From contig JACKNM010000013.1 in NCBI GenBank assembly GCA_024234875.1, positions 62,001-126,000 of the forward strand: a stretch of DNA of 64,000 nucleotides. Direction: 5' to 3'. The notes beneath the pieces were generated by a model that had not been told where the DNA came from, searched no databases, and saw only the letters and a program-made list of their open reading frames with translations. Made by a program: the position numbers and the translations under genes. Source of the DNA: Ectothiorhodospiraceae bacterium (GTDB lineage Bacteria; Pseudomonadota; Gammaproteobacteria; HK1). The first letter of the stretch is position 1. Every line of letters starts with the position of its first letter. Positions 36,367-45,152 of this stretch are shown here, piece after piece.

Positions 36367-38742
36367 ATGAGCGACGTCTTTCCGAGTCATGCGTCGGTGG
36401 TCGTGATCGGCGGCGGCGCGATGGGTTGCTCGACGCTCTACCATCTCGCGACCGGCGGTGTCGGTGACGCGATCCTGCTCGAGCGCAATCAGCTCACGTC
36501 GGGCACCACCTGGCACTCCGCGGCGCAGGTGCGCGCGTTGCGCTCGAGCCGCAACCTGACGGATCTCATCCGCTACAGCATCGAGCTCTACACCAGCCTG
36601 GAGGCGCGGACCGGTCAGGCCACCGGCTGGATCAGCAAGGGGTCGCTGTCGATCGCGACCAATCCCGATCGCCTCACCCACATCGCACGCCAGGCGTCCC
36701 TGGCACGAGCGTTCGGGCTGCGCGCGCGGACCATCGAGCCCGGCGAGGCGAAGGAGCGCTGGCCGTTGATGAATGCCGACGACGTGATCGGCGCGGTCTG
36801 GTCACCCGACGACGGGCGCGTCAGCCCGTCGGATCTCTGCGCCGCCCTCGCCAGGGGCGCACGCGCCGCCGGGGCCCGGATCTTCGAGGACACCGCGGTC
36901 ACCGGCATCGCCACCCGAGGGGGTCGAGTGGTCGCGGTCGAGACCGCGCGTGGCACGGTCCGATGCGACGCCGTCGCGCTCTGCACCGGGCTGTGGAGCC
37001 GACGGGCGGCATCGTGGGCCGGAGTCGGCGCCCCGGTCTGGCCGTGTGAGCACTTCTACCTCCTCACCCGCCCGGTGCCGGGGGCCGAGCATCACCTGCC
37101 CACGCTGTCCGACCACGACGGGCATCTCTACATTCGCGACGAGTCCCAGGGGCTCCTGGTCGGTTGCTTCGAGCCGATGGGCAAGCCGCTCGATCCCGAT
37201 TCCCTCGGCGAGGACTTCGCCTTTCGCCTGCTGCCCGAGGATTGGGAGCACTTCGAGCCGATGATGGCCAACGCCTTGCACCGGCTCCCGGTGCTGGAGA
37301 CCGCCGAGGTGCGCATGCTCCTCAACGGTCCCGAGAGCTTCACTCCCGACGGCGCCTTCCTGCTCGGCGAGGCGGCGGAGACCCGCGGACTGTTCCTCGG
37401 CTGTGGCATGAACTCGGTCGGCGTGGCGAGCGCAGGCGGCGCCGGAATGGCGCTCGCGCACTGCATCGTCCACGGACACCTGCCGGCGGATCTTCGTGAG
37501 GTGGACCCCGCGCGCTTTCCCGACTGCCTGCAGTCGGTCGCCGCCCTCACCGAGCGGATCCCCGAGATCCTCGGCCGCCACTACGAGATCGCCTACCCGG
37601 CCCGCCAGCCGACTACCGCGCGTCACCTGCGCCGGGGGCCGCTGGATGAGCGGCATCGCGCGGCGCACGCGCACCTCGCGCAGGTCTACGGATTCGAGCG
37701 ACCGCTCTACTTCGGCTGCACCGGGGAGCCGACCCCCACGTTCGGCCGACCAGTGTGGTTCGACGCGGTCGCCGAGGAGGTCGGGCATGCGCACCGGGGT
37801 GCCGCGGTCTTCGACCTCTCCACCTTCGGCAAGATTGCGGTGGAGGGCCCGGACGCGGAGCGCTTTCTCGACCGTGTCTGCACCAACGACATGCGCCGGC
37901 CGTCAGGGTGCGCGATCTACACCGCGATGCTGAACCCGCGTGGCGGCTTCGAGAGCGACCTGGTGGCGCTTCGACTGGACCACGAGCGCTACCGTCTCCA
38001 CGTCGGCACCGCGGCGATCCGTCGCGATCTCGCCTGGCTGCGCCGGCACCTGGACGCCGACGAGCGGGTACGGATCACCGACGTGACCGAGGCCTACGCG
38101 GTGCTGGGGCTGATGGGCCCGGCGGCCGACCGCATCGCGACCGAGCTGGGCGCGACCGGCCTGCCGGCGCGGGCATACCGGCACGCGGAGGCGATGATCG
38201 CCGGCATCGACGTCCACGCCGCCCGAATCTCCTACGTCGGCGAGCCGGGGTGGGAGCTCACCTGCGCCGCCGACGACGCGGTCGCCCTCCACGACGCGCT
38301 GTGTGGAGCCGGCGCACGGCCCGCGGGGCTGCTGGCGCAGACCGCGATGCGGATCGAGAAGCGCCGCCTCGCGATCGGGCACGACCTCGACGGCGAGGTG
38401 ACGCCGATCGAGGCCGGTCTCGAGCGAGCGGTCGAGTGGAGCCGCGACTTCGTCGGCCGCGACGCGCTGCTGCGACGGCGCGAGTCGGGCGCGTGCTCGC
38501 ACATGGTCACGCTCGTGCTCGACGACCTGACGGCGGTGCCACTCGGCAACGAGCCGGTCTACCACGACGACGTCCTCGTCGGCCAGACGACCTCGGCCGC
38601 TTTCGGACATCGCGTGGGTCGACCGCTCGCGCTCGCATACCTGTCGAGCACGGTGCTCCCGAGCCCGGACGGGGCGGCGGTGACCATCGACATCGCGGGC
38701 GAGGCGGCCCACGCGGTCGCGAGGCTGGCGCCCGCGCTGTAG
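36367..38742 (+). CDS. FAD-dependent sarcosine/dimethylglycine dehydrogenase-like protein with GcvT domain
   Basis: 791 residues. An N-terminal DAO-type FAD domain (VVVIGGGAMGCSTLYHLA; TSGTTWHSAAQVRALRSS) is followed by FLGCGMNSVGVASAGGAGMALAHCI. The C-terminal ~350 residues are an aminomethyltransferase (GcvT)-like folate domain (VFDLSTFGKIAVEGPDAERFLDRV; YTAMLNPRGGFESDLVALRL; ISYVGEPGWELTC). This two-module design demethylates N-methyl amino acids such as dimethylglycine or sarcosine and captures the methylene group on tetrahydrofolate. Which substrate it uses is unknown. Divergent from an amino-acid ABC transporter. Confidence 0.92.
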   Translation: MSDVFPSHASVVVIGGGAMGCSTLYHLATGGVGDAILLERNQLTSGTTWHSAAQVRALRSSRNLTDLIRYSIELYTSLEARTGQATGWISKGSLSIATNPDRLTHIARQASLARAFGLRARTIEPGEAKERWPLMNADDVIGAVWSPDDGRVSPSDLCAALARGARAAGARIFEDTAVTGIATRGGRVVAVETARGTVRCDAVALCTGLWSRRAASWAGVGAPVWPCEHFYLLTRPVPGAEHHLPTLSDHDGHLYIRDESQGLLVGCFEPMGKPLDPDSLGEDFAFRLLPEDWEHFEPMMANALHRLPVLETAEVRMLLNGPESFTPDGAFLLGEAAETRGLFLGCGMNSVGVASAGGAGMALAHCIVHGHLPADLREVDPARFPDCLQSVAALTERIPEILGRHYEIAYPARQPTTARHLRRGPLDERHRAAHAHLAQVYGFERPLYFGCTGEPTPTFGRPVWFDAVAEEVGHAHRGAAVFDLSTFGKIAVEGPDAERFLDRVCTNDMRRPSGCAIYTAMLNPRGGFESDLVALRLDHERYRLHVGTAAIRRDLAWLRRHLDADERVRITDVTEAYAVLGLMGPAADRIATELGATGLPARAYRHAEAMIAGIDVHAARISYVGEPGWELTCAADDAVALHDALCGAGARPAGLLAQTAMRIEKRRLAIGHDLDGEVTPIEAGLERAVEWSRDFVGRDALLRRRESGACSHMVTLVLDDLTAVPLGNEPVYHDDVLVGQTTSAAFGHRVGRPLALAYLSSTVLPSPDGAAVTIDIAGEAAHAVARLAPAL

Positions 38743-38753
38743 CGCGCCCCGAT

Positions 38754-38771
38754 TCGGCCGCGCGCGGCCGA
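38754..38771. terminator. Palindrome between convergent genes
   Basis: An 18-nt perfect palindrome centred on CGCGCG with TCGGCC/GGCCGA arms in the 35-nt gap between the dehydrogenase and CMD stops; plausible bidirectional terminator. Confidence 0.45.
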
Positions 38772-38777
38772 GCCGGC

Positions 38778-39182
38778 TCAGGGACCTGGCGTCGCGTGGT
38801 CGTCCGGGTGCAGGCCGCGCTCGCGGAGAAAGGCCTCGGCCACGTTGAAGGCATCGAGGGTCGCAGGGATCCCGCAGTAGGCGACGGTGTGCAGCAGCAC
38901 CTCCTGGATTTCCTCCACGGTGCAGCCGTTGTTGAGCGCGCTGGCGAGATGCATGCGCAGCTCGTGGGGACGATTGAGCGCGGTCAGCATCGCGAGGCAC
39001 AGCATGCTGCGCGTCTTGCGCGGCAGGCCGGGGCGGCTCCAGAGGGTGCCGAAGGCAGCCACCTCGGAGAACTCGCGCAAGGGGGCATTGAACGTGTTCG
39101 TTCGCGCATCGCGCTGGGCGAGATAGTCGTCGCCGAGCACCTCGGCCAGCACCTTTCGCCCGCGGGCCCGTACCTCGTCCAT
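38778..39182 (-). CDS. Carboxymuconolactone decarboxylase (CMD)-family protein
   Basis: 134 residues of the CMD/AhpD fold. It starts at ATG 39182, seven bases after GGAGGAG. Family sequence is FGTLWSRPGLPRKTRSMLCLAMLTALNRPHELRMHL and ALNNGCTVEEIQEVLLHTVAYCGIPATLDAF. It resembles 4-carboxymuconolactone decarboxylase, but pca genes are absent, so the substrate is unknown. The catalytic Cys/His of peroxidase-type AhpD (CxxC) is not seen. Confidence 0.9.
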   Translation of the reverse strand: MDEVRARGRKVLAEVLGDDYLAQRDARTNTFNAPLREFSEVAAFGTLWSRPGLPRKTRSMLCLAMLTALNRPHELRMHLASALNNGCTVEEIQEVLLHTVAYCGIPATLDAFNVAEAFLRERGLHPDDHATPGP

Positions 39183-39258
39183 CACCGTCTCCTCCACCAC
39201 GTCCGGGGTAGGGGTGATGATGGCAGCGATCACGCCGGCGGGCGAGGCTCGGGCGATG

Positions 39259-40056
39259 TCAGGTCTCGGCGGTGGACATGCCGCGCGGGCTCGCCGGACG
39301 CGCGAGCTCGGAGTACGCGAGGGTGAGCGCGGCGAGCGAGAACCAGGTGCAGGCGAACGCGAGCACGTCGAGCAGCAACGAGAACGGGTAGGCGATGCGC
39401 GCCGCGATCCAGGCGAGCGGCAGCGTGACCACGAACGGCACGGCGAACACGATGATCACCATCCGCCAGCCGTTGCCGCCCGACATCACCCATGCGCCGC
39501 CGATGTCCAGCGGGTGGTCGACGGCGGCGGCTGGCAGGATCAGGGCGATGCGCGACGGCACGTAGAGCAAGGGCGCGACCACGATCAGCCCGAGCACCGC
39601 GCCCGATCCCGCCCCGGCCGCGCCACTGGTCACGATCAGGTACGGAACCGCGGCCGCCATACCCACGATGCCGACCACGAAGGCCTTCGCGATGTAGCGC
39701 AGCTCCCGGCGTCCCCACGGCTGCAACACGCCGGAGGACACCCCACCGGGGCCGAGATAGATCACGCGATGGGTCGCCACTGCCAGCTTCGCCACCAGCG
39801 CGAGCTGGACCAGCATCAGGAGCAGAAGCTGGCTGCTCGCGCGGGCCGCCGCCGGATCCGGTGGCACGTTCGGATCGAGCTCGGCCGGCAGGGCGCTCTG
39901 CACGCTCTGCATCGCGATGCCGACGAGCACCAGTGCGGCGATGGGCAAGGCGGTCGCACGGAGCAGCGCCATGCGCCGCTCGATGACCAGCGCGAGGGCG
40001 GCGGCGAGCACCGCGCCCACCCGCAGCGGCGGCGATGCACGCTGAGGTGAGGTCAC
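39259..40056 (-). CDS. Polytopic membrane protein of unknown function
   Basis: 265 residues from the GTG at 40056. About six hydrophobic segments, including ALPIAALVLVGIAMQSV, AFVVGIVGMAAAVPYLIVTSG, AVLGLIVVAPLLYV, MVIIVFAVPFVVTLPLAWIAA and YPFSLLLDVLAFACTWFSLAALTLAYSEL. No motif that I recognise. It follows the GMC oxidoreductase gene by 37 nt on the same strand. The frame extends to 40128, but that part would overlap the oxidoreductase. Confidence 0.75.
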   Translation of the reverse strand: MTSPQRASPPLRVGAVLAAALALVIERRMALLRATALPIAALVLVGIAMQSVQSALPAELDPNVPPDPAAARASSQLLLLMLVQLALVAKLAVATHRVIYLGPGGVSSGVLQPWGRRELRYIAKAFVVGIVGMAAAVPYLIVTSGAAGAGSGAVLGLIVVAPLLYVPSRIALILPAAAVDHPLDIGGAWVMSGGNGWRMVIIVFAVPFVVTLPLAWIAARIAYPFSLLLDVLAFACTWFSLAALTLAYSELARPASPRGMSTAET

Positions 40057-40093
40057 CGCGCGACCCCGCCCGACCGGCGTCTCCGCGCGCCTG

Positions 40094-41725
40094 TCATACC
40101 TCGGCCGCCGGCAGGGGGGTATGGCCACGAATCAGGTCCGATGCCTTCTCCGCGATCATCAGCGTCGATGCGTTGGTATTGGCCGACGGCATGGTCGGCA
40201 TCACCGACGCGTCGACCACGCGCAGCCCTTCGAGCCCGTGCACACGCAGCTGGTCGTCGACCACCGACATCGGATCGGTGTCCGGCCCCATGCGGCACGT
40301 CCCCATGGGGTGGAACGCGGTGGTGCCGCGTTGGCGGGCGAAGTCGAGCATCTCGTCGTCGGACTCGACCTGCGGGCCGGGGAACTCCTCGCGGTCGTAG
40401 TAGCGCGAGAGCTCCGGCGTCTCGAGCAAGCGCCGTGCGAGCCGCACCCCGCCGACCACCACCCGCTGGTCCATCTCGTCGGCGAGGTAGTTCATCTGGA
40501 TCTCGGGCGGCTGGAAGGGATCGGCGGAGCGCACGCGCACCCAGCCCCGGCTCTCCGGGCGCTGCTGCCACGCTGCCACCGTCATGCCGGGGAAGTCGTC
40601 GAGTTGCGACTGCACGCCTTCCTTGTAGCTCGCGGGGGTGAAGGTGAGCTGCAGATCGCTGTTCTGGACCCGCTCGTCGGAGCGCCAGAACACGTGGACC
40701 AGCGTCGGCTGCAGGGTGAGGATGCCCTTGCGGGCGACGAGGTACTTCGCAATCTCCACCCCGAGCTTGAGGCCACGCGAGCGCTCGTTGATGGTCTCGA
40801 TGTTCTTCACCCGCGCGACCAGCCGAATCGGGTAGTGATCGCGAAGGTTCTCGCCGACGCCGGGCAGCGCATGGGCGACCGTGATCCCGCGCTCACCGAG
40901 CAGCTTCGGCGAGCCGATGCCGGAGAGCTGCAGGAGCTGGGGCGAGTTGATCGACCCGCCGCAGAGGATCACCTCGCGCCGCGCGCGCACCTCGCGCGAC
41001 TGCCCGCCCTGTCGGTAGGCGACCCCGACCGCGCGCTTGCCGTCGAGCAGAACCCGCGCCGCGTGTGCCTCGGTGCGCACCTCGAGAGTGGAGTCGGCGC
41101 GGCGGCGCGCCGGATGCAGGAAGGCGCGCGCCGCGCTCATCCGACGCCCGCGGTGGACGCTGCGCTGGAAGTAACCGACGCCGTCCTGGGTGGCGCCGTT
41201 GTAGTCGGGGTTGCGCGGGATGCCGAGCCCGACCGCGCCGTCGATGAACGCCTCGCACAGCGGATGGCGCCACTCGAGGTCCTCGACCACGAATTGCCCA
41301 TCGCGCCCGCGGAAGGTGTCGTCGCCGGGCCCGACCCGCCGCTCGCAGCGCTTGAAGTAGGGCAGCACCTCGGCGTAGCTCCAGCCGCGATTGCCCATCT
41401 GCGCCCAGACGTCGAAGTCCATGCGCTGGCCGCGGTTGTAGATGTGCCCGTTGATCGAGCTCGACCCGCCGAGCGTCTTGCCCCGCGGCTGCACCACCAC
41501 CCGGCCGTTGGTCCCCTTGCTCGGCTCGGTCTGATACAGCCAGTTCACCCGCGGGTTGACCAGGGTGTACATGAAGCCGGCCGGGATGTGGATGAAGGGG
41601 TTGCGATCGGGCGGGCCGGCCTCGAGCACGCAGACCGTCGCGCGTCCGTCCTCGGTCAGTCGATTGGCCAGCACCGATCCGGCCGAGCCGGATCCCACGA
41701 TCACGTAGTCGAACTCGTCACTCAT
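40094..41725 (-). CDS. GMC-family FAD oxidoreductase (choline/alcohol dehydrogenase type)
   Basis: 543 residues. FAD-binding N-terminus DYVIVGSGSAGSVLANRLTE; GMC signature 1 LGGSSSINGHIYNRGQ; signature 2 ILCGGSINSPQLLQLSGIG; and C-terminal TTAFHPMGTCRMG with the active-site His and PSANTNASTLMIAEKASDL with Asn. It oxidises a primary alcohol and passes electrons to a quinone or other acceptor. It is BetA-like, but aryl- or long-chain alcohol enzymes share these motifs and no betB, betI or transporter is adjacent. ATG at 41725. Confidence 0.93.
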   Translation of the reverse strand: MSDEFDYVIVGSGSAGSVLANRLTEDGRATVCVLEAGPPDRNPFIHIPAGFMYTLVNPRVNWLYQTEPSKGTNGRVVVQPRGKTLGGSSSINGHIYNRGQRMDFDVWAQMGNRGWSYAEVLPYFKRCERRVGPGDDTFRGRDGQFVVEDLEWRHPLCEAFIDGAVGLGIPRNPDYNGATQDGVGYFQRSVHRGRRMSAARAFLHPARRRADSTLEVRTEAHAARVLLDGKRAVGVAYRQGGQSREVRARREVILCGGSINSPQLLQLSGIGSPKLLGERGITVAHALPGVGENLRDHYPIRLVARVKNIETINERSRGLKLGVEIAKYLVARKGILTLQPTLVHVFWRSDERVQNSDLQLTFTPASYKEGVQSQLDDFPGMTVAAWQQRPESRGWVRVRSADPFQPPEIQMNYLADEMDQRVVVGGVRLARRLLETPELSRYYDREEFPGPQVESDDEMLDFARQRGTTAFHPMGTCRMGPDTDPMSVVDDQLRVHGLEGLRVVDASVMPTMPSANTNASTLMIAEKASDLIRGHTPLPAAEV

Positions 41726-41858
41726 CGCTCGTCGTCTTCGTTGCGGTTCTTGCACGCCGACCCGCCCACGGGATCTGGCGGGCGGGCATCCGGAGCGGGG
41801 CGCGCGGGCGGCGGCACATTAACACGGGCGAGCGAATCGGCCGACCACCGCGACCCGG

Positions 41859-42461
41859 TCAGGGAACGAGATCCGGGTCCTGCAACGTGGTGTCCTGACC
41901 GATCGGCGGGTTCGCCAGGGCATCGGCCAGCGACAGCGCCTCGCGCCACTGCTCCGGCGACCGCGGGCGGCCGTCGGAGCCGATCTGGTCGAGACCCCAG
42001 TAGATCTCGAGCCGATGGCCGTCCGGATCGCGGAACTCGACCGCGATCTGGCACCCGGCCCGACGCCGCCCCTCGAAGTCGATCGGGACGTCGCGGGCGC
42101 GCAGCAGGTCCCGGGCCCGAATCACCTCGTCGAGCGTGCCCACCTCGAAGGCGAGATGGTGGAGCTCGTCGCCGCGGACGGGACCAGTCGCGCCACCGAC
42201 CAGGGCGACGCCGTGGTGATCGGTGTTGCAGCGCATGAACACCATGCCGCCCGGCATCATCGTGGGCGGGTACACGTCACTCACCTCGAGCCCGAGCAGC
42301 TCGGTGTAGAACCCGACCGATCGCTCGAGATCGGTGACTCGCAGCACCACGTGCCCGATGCGGGTGATGCGAAACGGCATGCCGACGGGGCGCCCGGCCT
42401 GGCGCAGCGCCTCGGCCCATTCGCCTCGCATCCCCTCGTGGTCGACGACGCCTCGCGCCAT
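41859..42461 (-). CDS. VOC-superfamily (extradiol-dioxygenase/glyoxalase-like) protein
   Basis: 200 residues. One vicinal-oxygen-chelate domain: metal ligands plausibly His in RIGHVVLRVTDLERSVGFYTELLG, His in ELHHLAFEVGTLDEV and Glu in DPDGHRLEIYWGLDQIG. Pattern is close to catechol 2,3-dioxygenase or related fosfomycin-type enzymes. It starts at ATG 42461 with a strong GGGAGGAAG site. The C-terminal ~50 residues (PRSPEQWREALSLADALANPP) are an extension. Substrate unknown; neighbouring GMC oxidoreductase suggests alcohol or aromatic catabolism. Confidence 0.9.
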   Translation of the reverse strand: MARGVVDHEGMRGEWAEALRQAGRPVGMPFRITRIGHVVLRVTDLERSVGFYTELLGLEVSDVYPPTMMPGGMVFMRCNTDHHGVALVGGATGPVRGDELHHLAFEVGTLDEVIRARDLLRARDVPIDFEGRRRAGCQIAVEFRDPDGHRLEIYWGLDQIGSDGRPRSPEQWREALSLADALANPPIGQDTTLQDPDLVP

Positions 42462-42484
42462 GACTTCCTCCCAGCGTGGTTCGT

Positions 42485-43618
42485 TCAGCCCTGGCGTAGC
42501 GCCCGGTTGGAGACGAAGGTGCCGCGCGCGGCGGAGATCACCCCGCGCGCGACGTAATCGCGGGTGACCGCGCCGCGTCGTGCGGCATGGGTCATCGGGT
42601 GGCGCCCGAAGGTCTCGCGCACCGCGAGATAGCGATCGATGGCTCGCGCCTCGAGCGCGTCGTCGCCCGCCGCCAGGCGGTCGGCGGTGACGCCGAGCTC
42701 CTCCAGTGCCTGCGCCACGGTGCCGACCACGTGGCCGGGTCGATTGACATGGTGATCGAGCAGCAGCGCGGCGCCGAGCTCGGAGGTGAGCAGCTCGGCC
42801 AGGGCATGCCCACCGAGCCGCGACTGCGCCCGGAAGTAGAACCCGTCGAGCCGTGCCACCGCGTGGCGCACCTGGACCGTTCGCACGTGCAGATCCGCCG
42901 CCGCCTGCACGAAGCGCAGCACCCAGGCGAGGTCGCGCAGTCGCTCCTTGCGCTCTGGTGTGTCGAGCCGTTGGCCGTCCAGGCTCAAGAAACCGGTGGT
43001 CCCGTCGCTGCCCGCGACGCCGAGGCCGAAGCGGCCGAGGTAGTGCGCGAAGACGTCCGGGAACTCGCGCTCGAGGACCGCGAGGAGCGCCGCCAGCTCA
43101 CCACGCTCGGCCCCGGTGCCCGCGGTCCACTGGAACATGCCGAAGCTCAGGAACGCGTCGTCCCAGGTGTTGATGGCGTCGAGATTGCCCTCGTTCTCGG
43201 CCGTCGCCAACATCACCGCGACCTCGGAGCGGCTCAAGCTCGCGGCCTCGAGATCACCCGGTCGCGCGGCGATGAAGGCCTCCGGCTGGAGCAGCCCGTG
43301 GCGCGAGAGCCCCTTGCGGAAGGTGCGCCCGAGGTGGATGCGCTGGCCGCTCGTCGCGTCGAGGGCGAACACGTCCCGGCCCTCGACGGAGAAGGTCACG
43401 GTCTGCGTGCCCGAGGGCGGCGGCACCGGATGCACCACCGCCGGCACCACCACCGGCTCGGTCGACGGGATGAGGAGCTTCTGCCCGACGCGCAGCCGGT
43501 CCGGATTGGTGAGGCGGTTGACCTCGGCGATGACGCTCCACTTCCCGGCCGAGCCCAGCAGCCGCTCGGCGATGCGCGACAGCGTGTCGCCCGACTTCAC
43601 CACGTACTCGGTCGTCAT
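42485..43618 (-). CDS. LysM-domain protein with a possible lytic module
   Basis: 377 residues. An N-terminal LysM fold (about 4-52: EYVVKSGDTLSRIAERLLG, then PDRLRVGQKLLIPST) binds peptidoglycan or chitin-like glycans. A proline-rich linker follows. The C-terminal ~290 residues contain AENEGNLDAINTWDDAFLSFGMFQWT, which resembles the glutamate-containing active-site region of lysozyme/transglycosylase-type folds, and then HYLGRFGLGV. No signal peptide is evident. The enzymatic reading is an inference. On the minus strand, 37 nt downstream of larB. Confidence 0.75.
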   Translation of the reverse strand: MTTEYVVKSGDTLSRIAERLLGSAGKWSVIAEVNRLTNPDRLRVGQKLLIPSTEPVVVPAVVHPVPPPSGTQTVTFSVEGRDVFALDATSGQRIHLGRTFRKGLSRHGLLQPEAFIAARPGDLEAASLSRSEVAVMLATAENEGNLDAINTWDDAFLSFGMFQWTAGTGAERGELAALLAVLEREFPDVFAHYLGRFGLGVAGSDGTTGFLSLDGQRLDTPERKERLRDLAWVLRFVQAAADLHVRTVQVRHAVARLDGFYFRAQSRLGGHALAELLTSELGAALLLDHHVNRPGHVVGTVAQALEELGVTADRLAAGDDALEARAIDRYLAVRETFGRHPMTHAARRGAVTRDYVARGVISAARGTFVSNRALRQG

Positions 43619-43654
43619 TCCCGGACCTCCTGTGGTCGTGGCGGCCGGCGAGGG

Positions 43655-44323
43655 TCAGGGCAGGTCGCGTGCGCCGAGGATCCGCAGCGCCGCACAGGCC
43701 GCGCCGTAGCCGTTGTCGATGTTCACCACCGTCACCCCCGGCGAGCACGAGGCGAGCGCCGCGTGGAGCGCGCTGTGCCCACCGGCGGCGACGCCGTAAC
43801 CGGTCGAGGTCGGCACCGCGATCACCGCGCCCGGCAACAGCCCGCCGATGACGCTCGGCAGCGCCGCGTCCATCCCCGCCACCGCGATCACCACCGACAG
43901 CTCGCGCAGCGTCTCGACCCGCTCCATCAGCCGCCACAGGCCGGCGACGCCGACGTCGTTCACCAGCGTCGGCTCGACGCCGTAGTACTGCAGCGTGCGC
44001 GCCGCCTCGCGCGCGATCGGGGTGTCGGAGGTGCCCGCGGTGACGATGCCCACCCGGCCCGCGCCCGACGTCGGCGGCGTGGCGCCGAGCCAGGCAGTGG
44101 CCGAGATCGGGTCGTAGTCGAGGTGCGGGTGGAGATCGGCGCCGAGCGCCGCGTGCTTGGTCGCCTCGAGTCGCGTGAGCAGAAGGCGCGCGCCGCGATC
44201 GTGGGCGTGGCGCACTATCGCCTCGATCTGCCCCGCGCTCTTGGCCAGGCAGTAGATCGCCTCGTCGAAGCCGAGCCGCTCGGTGCGCTGGTGGTCCGGC
44301 GTGAAATCGTTGTGCTCAGACAT
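43655..44323 (-). CDS. larB: Nickel-pincer nucleotide biosynthesis carboxylase LarB
   Basis: 222 residues. LarB carboxylates C5 of the nicotinate ring in NaAD and hydrolyses the dinucleotide, the first step to the nickel-pincer cofactor. The C-terminal AIR-carboxylase-like (PurE) domain shows RVGIVTAGTSDTPIAREAARTL, VNDVGVAGLWRLMERV, VAGMDAALPSVIGGLL and PTSTGYGVAAGGHSALHAAL. The ATG at 44323 overlaps the larE end by 8 nt. Third gene of larC-larE-larB on the minus strand. Confidence 0.96.
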   Translation of the reverse strand: MSEHNDFTPDHQRTERLGFDEAIYCLAKSAGQIEAIVRHAHDRGARLLLTRLEATKHAALGADLHPHLDYDPISATAWLGATPPTSGAGRVGIVTAGTSDTPIAREAARTLQYYGVEPTLVNDVGVAGLWRLMERVETLRELSVVIAVAGMDAALPSVIGGLLPGAVIAVPTSTGYGVAAGGHSALHAALASCSPGVTVVNIDNGYGAACAALRILGARDLP

Positions 44324-45152
44324 GCTCTGGCCCGCGCAGGAAGGCGCTCCCCATCCGGTAGGGCTCGACCCGGACCGGGGCGCTGCGCTCCGGGAAGCAT
44401 CGAGCCACCGCGTCCCCGACCGCGCCGAGGGCGCTCGCATCGAGCCCGGCGAGCGCGGCCGGATCGAGCTCGACCACCACCGCGTCGCGGCGTACCCGGC
44501 AGCGCACCGTCGCCGCGCCGGTGAGTCGGGCGACCTGCTTCTCGGCACTGTCGATCGCGCGCAGCAGCCGCGGATCGATGGCGATGCCGGTCTCCATCCG
44601 GCTCGACAGGCACGGCGCCGCCGGCAGCTCGGCGAGGTCGTCGAGGGCGAGCGCGCGCGCGATGGCGCGCACCGTCGCCTTGTCGATCTCCGCCTCCACG
44701 AAGGGGTGGCGTACCCCGTGCTCGCGGGCGGCGGCGAGCCCGGGGCGCCAGTCCCCGAGATCGTCGAGATTGGTGCCCGAGACCAGCGTCTCGGCCGAGC
44801 GCGCGGCCATCGTGCCGTAGAGATTGGTCTTGCAGAAGTAGCAGCGATTGGCCGGGTTGGCGACGTAGCGCGGGTCCGCCATCTCCCCGGCGTCGATCTC
44901 CTCCAGCCGCCAGCCCTCGCGCGCGGCGTGACGGCGCACCCGGACGGTGGCATCGCTCGGGACCGCGGCGGAGACCGCGTGCAGCATCCGCGCCTCGACC
45001 CCCTCGGTGCGATGGGCGAGGGCAGCCAGCGTCATGCTGTCGACGCCGCCGCTCACCGCCACCACCACTCGGCCGATGTCGCGCAGCACCGCGCGCAGCC
45101 GGTCGGCTGCCACCGCGGTCGCCTCCGGCACGACGTCGGCAGCGCCGGTCAC
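44316..45152 (-). CDS. larE: Nickel-pincer cofactor sulfur transferase LarE
   Basis: 278 residues. LarE is a PP-loop ATP pyrophosphatase that adds sulfur to the dicarboxylated pyridine mononucleotide. The PP-loop VVVAVSGGVDSMTLAALAHR is clear, as is the second block LVSGTNLDDLGDWRPGL. Cysteines in NRCYFCKTNLYG and LPAAPCLSSRMETG are present; the NRCYFCK pair suggests a [4Fe-4S]- or cysteine-sacrificial variant, which cannot be decided by eye. The GTG at 45152 overlaps the larC stop as GTGA, so translation is coupled. Confidence 0.96.
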   Translation of the reverse strand: MTGAADVVPEATAVAADRLRAVLRDIGRVVVAVSGGVDSMTLAALAHRTEGVEARMLHAVSAAVPSDATVRVRRHAAREGWRLEEIDAGEMADPRYVANPANRCYFCKTNLYGTMAARSAETLVSGTNLDDLGDWRPGLAAAREHGVRHPFVEAEIDKATVRAIARALALDDLAELPAAPCLSSRMETGIAIDPRLLRAIDSAEKQVARLTGAATVRCRVRRDAVVVELDPAALAGLDASALGAVGDAVARCFPERSAPVRVEPYRMGSAFLRGPEHV

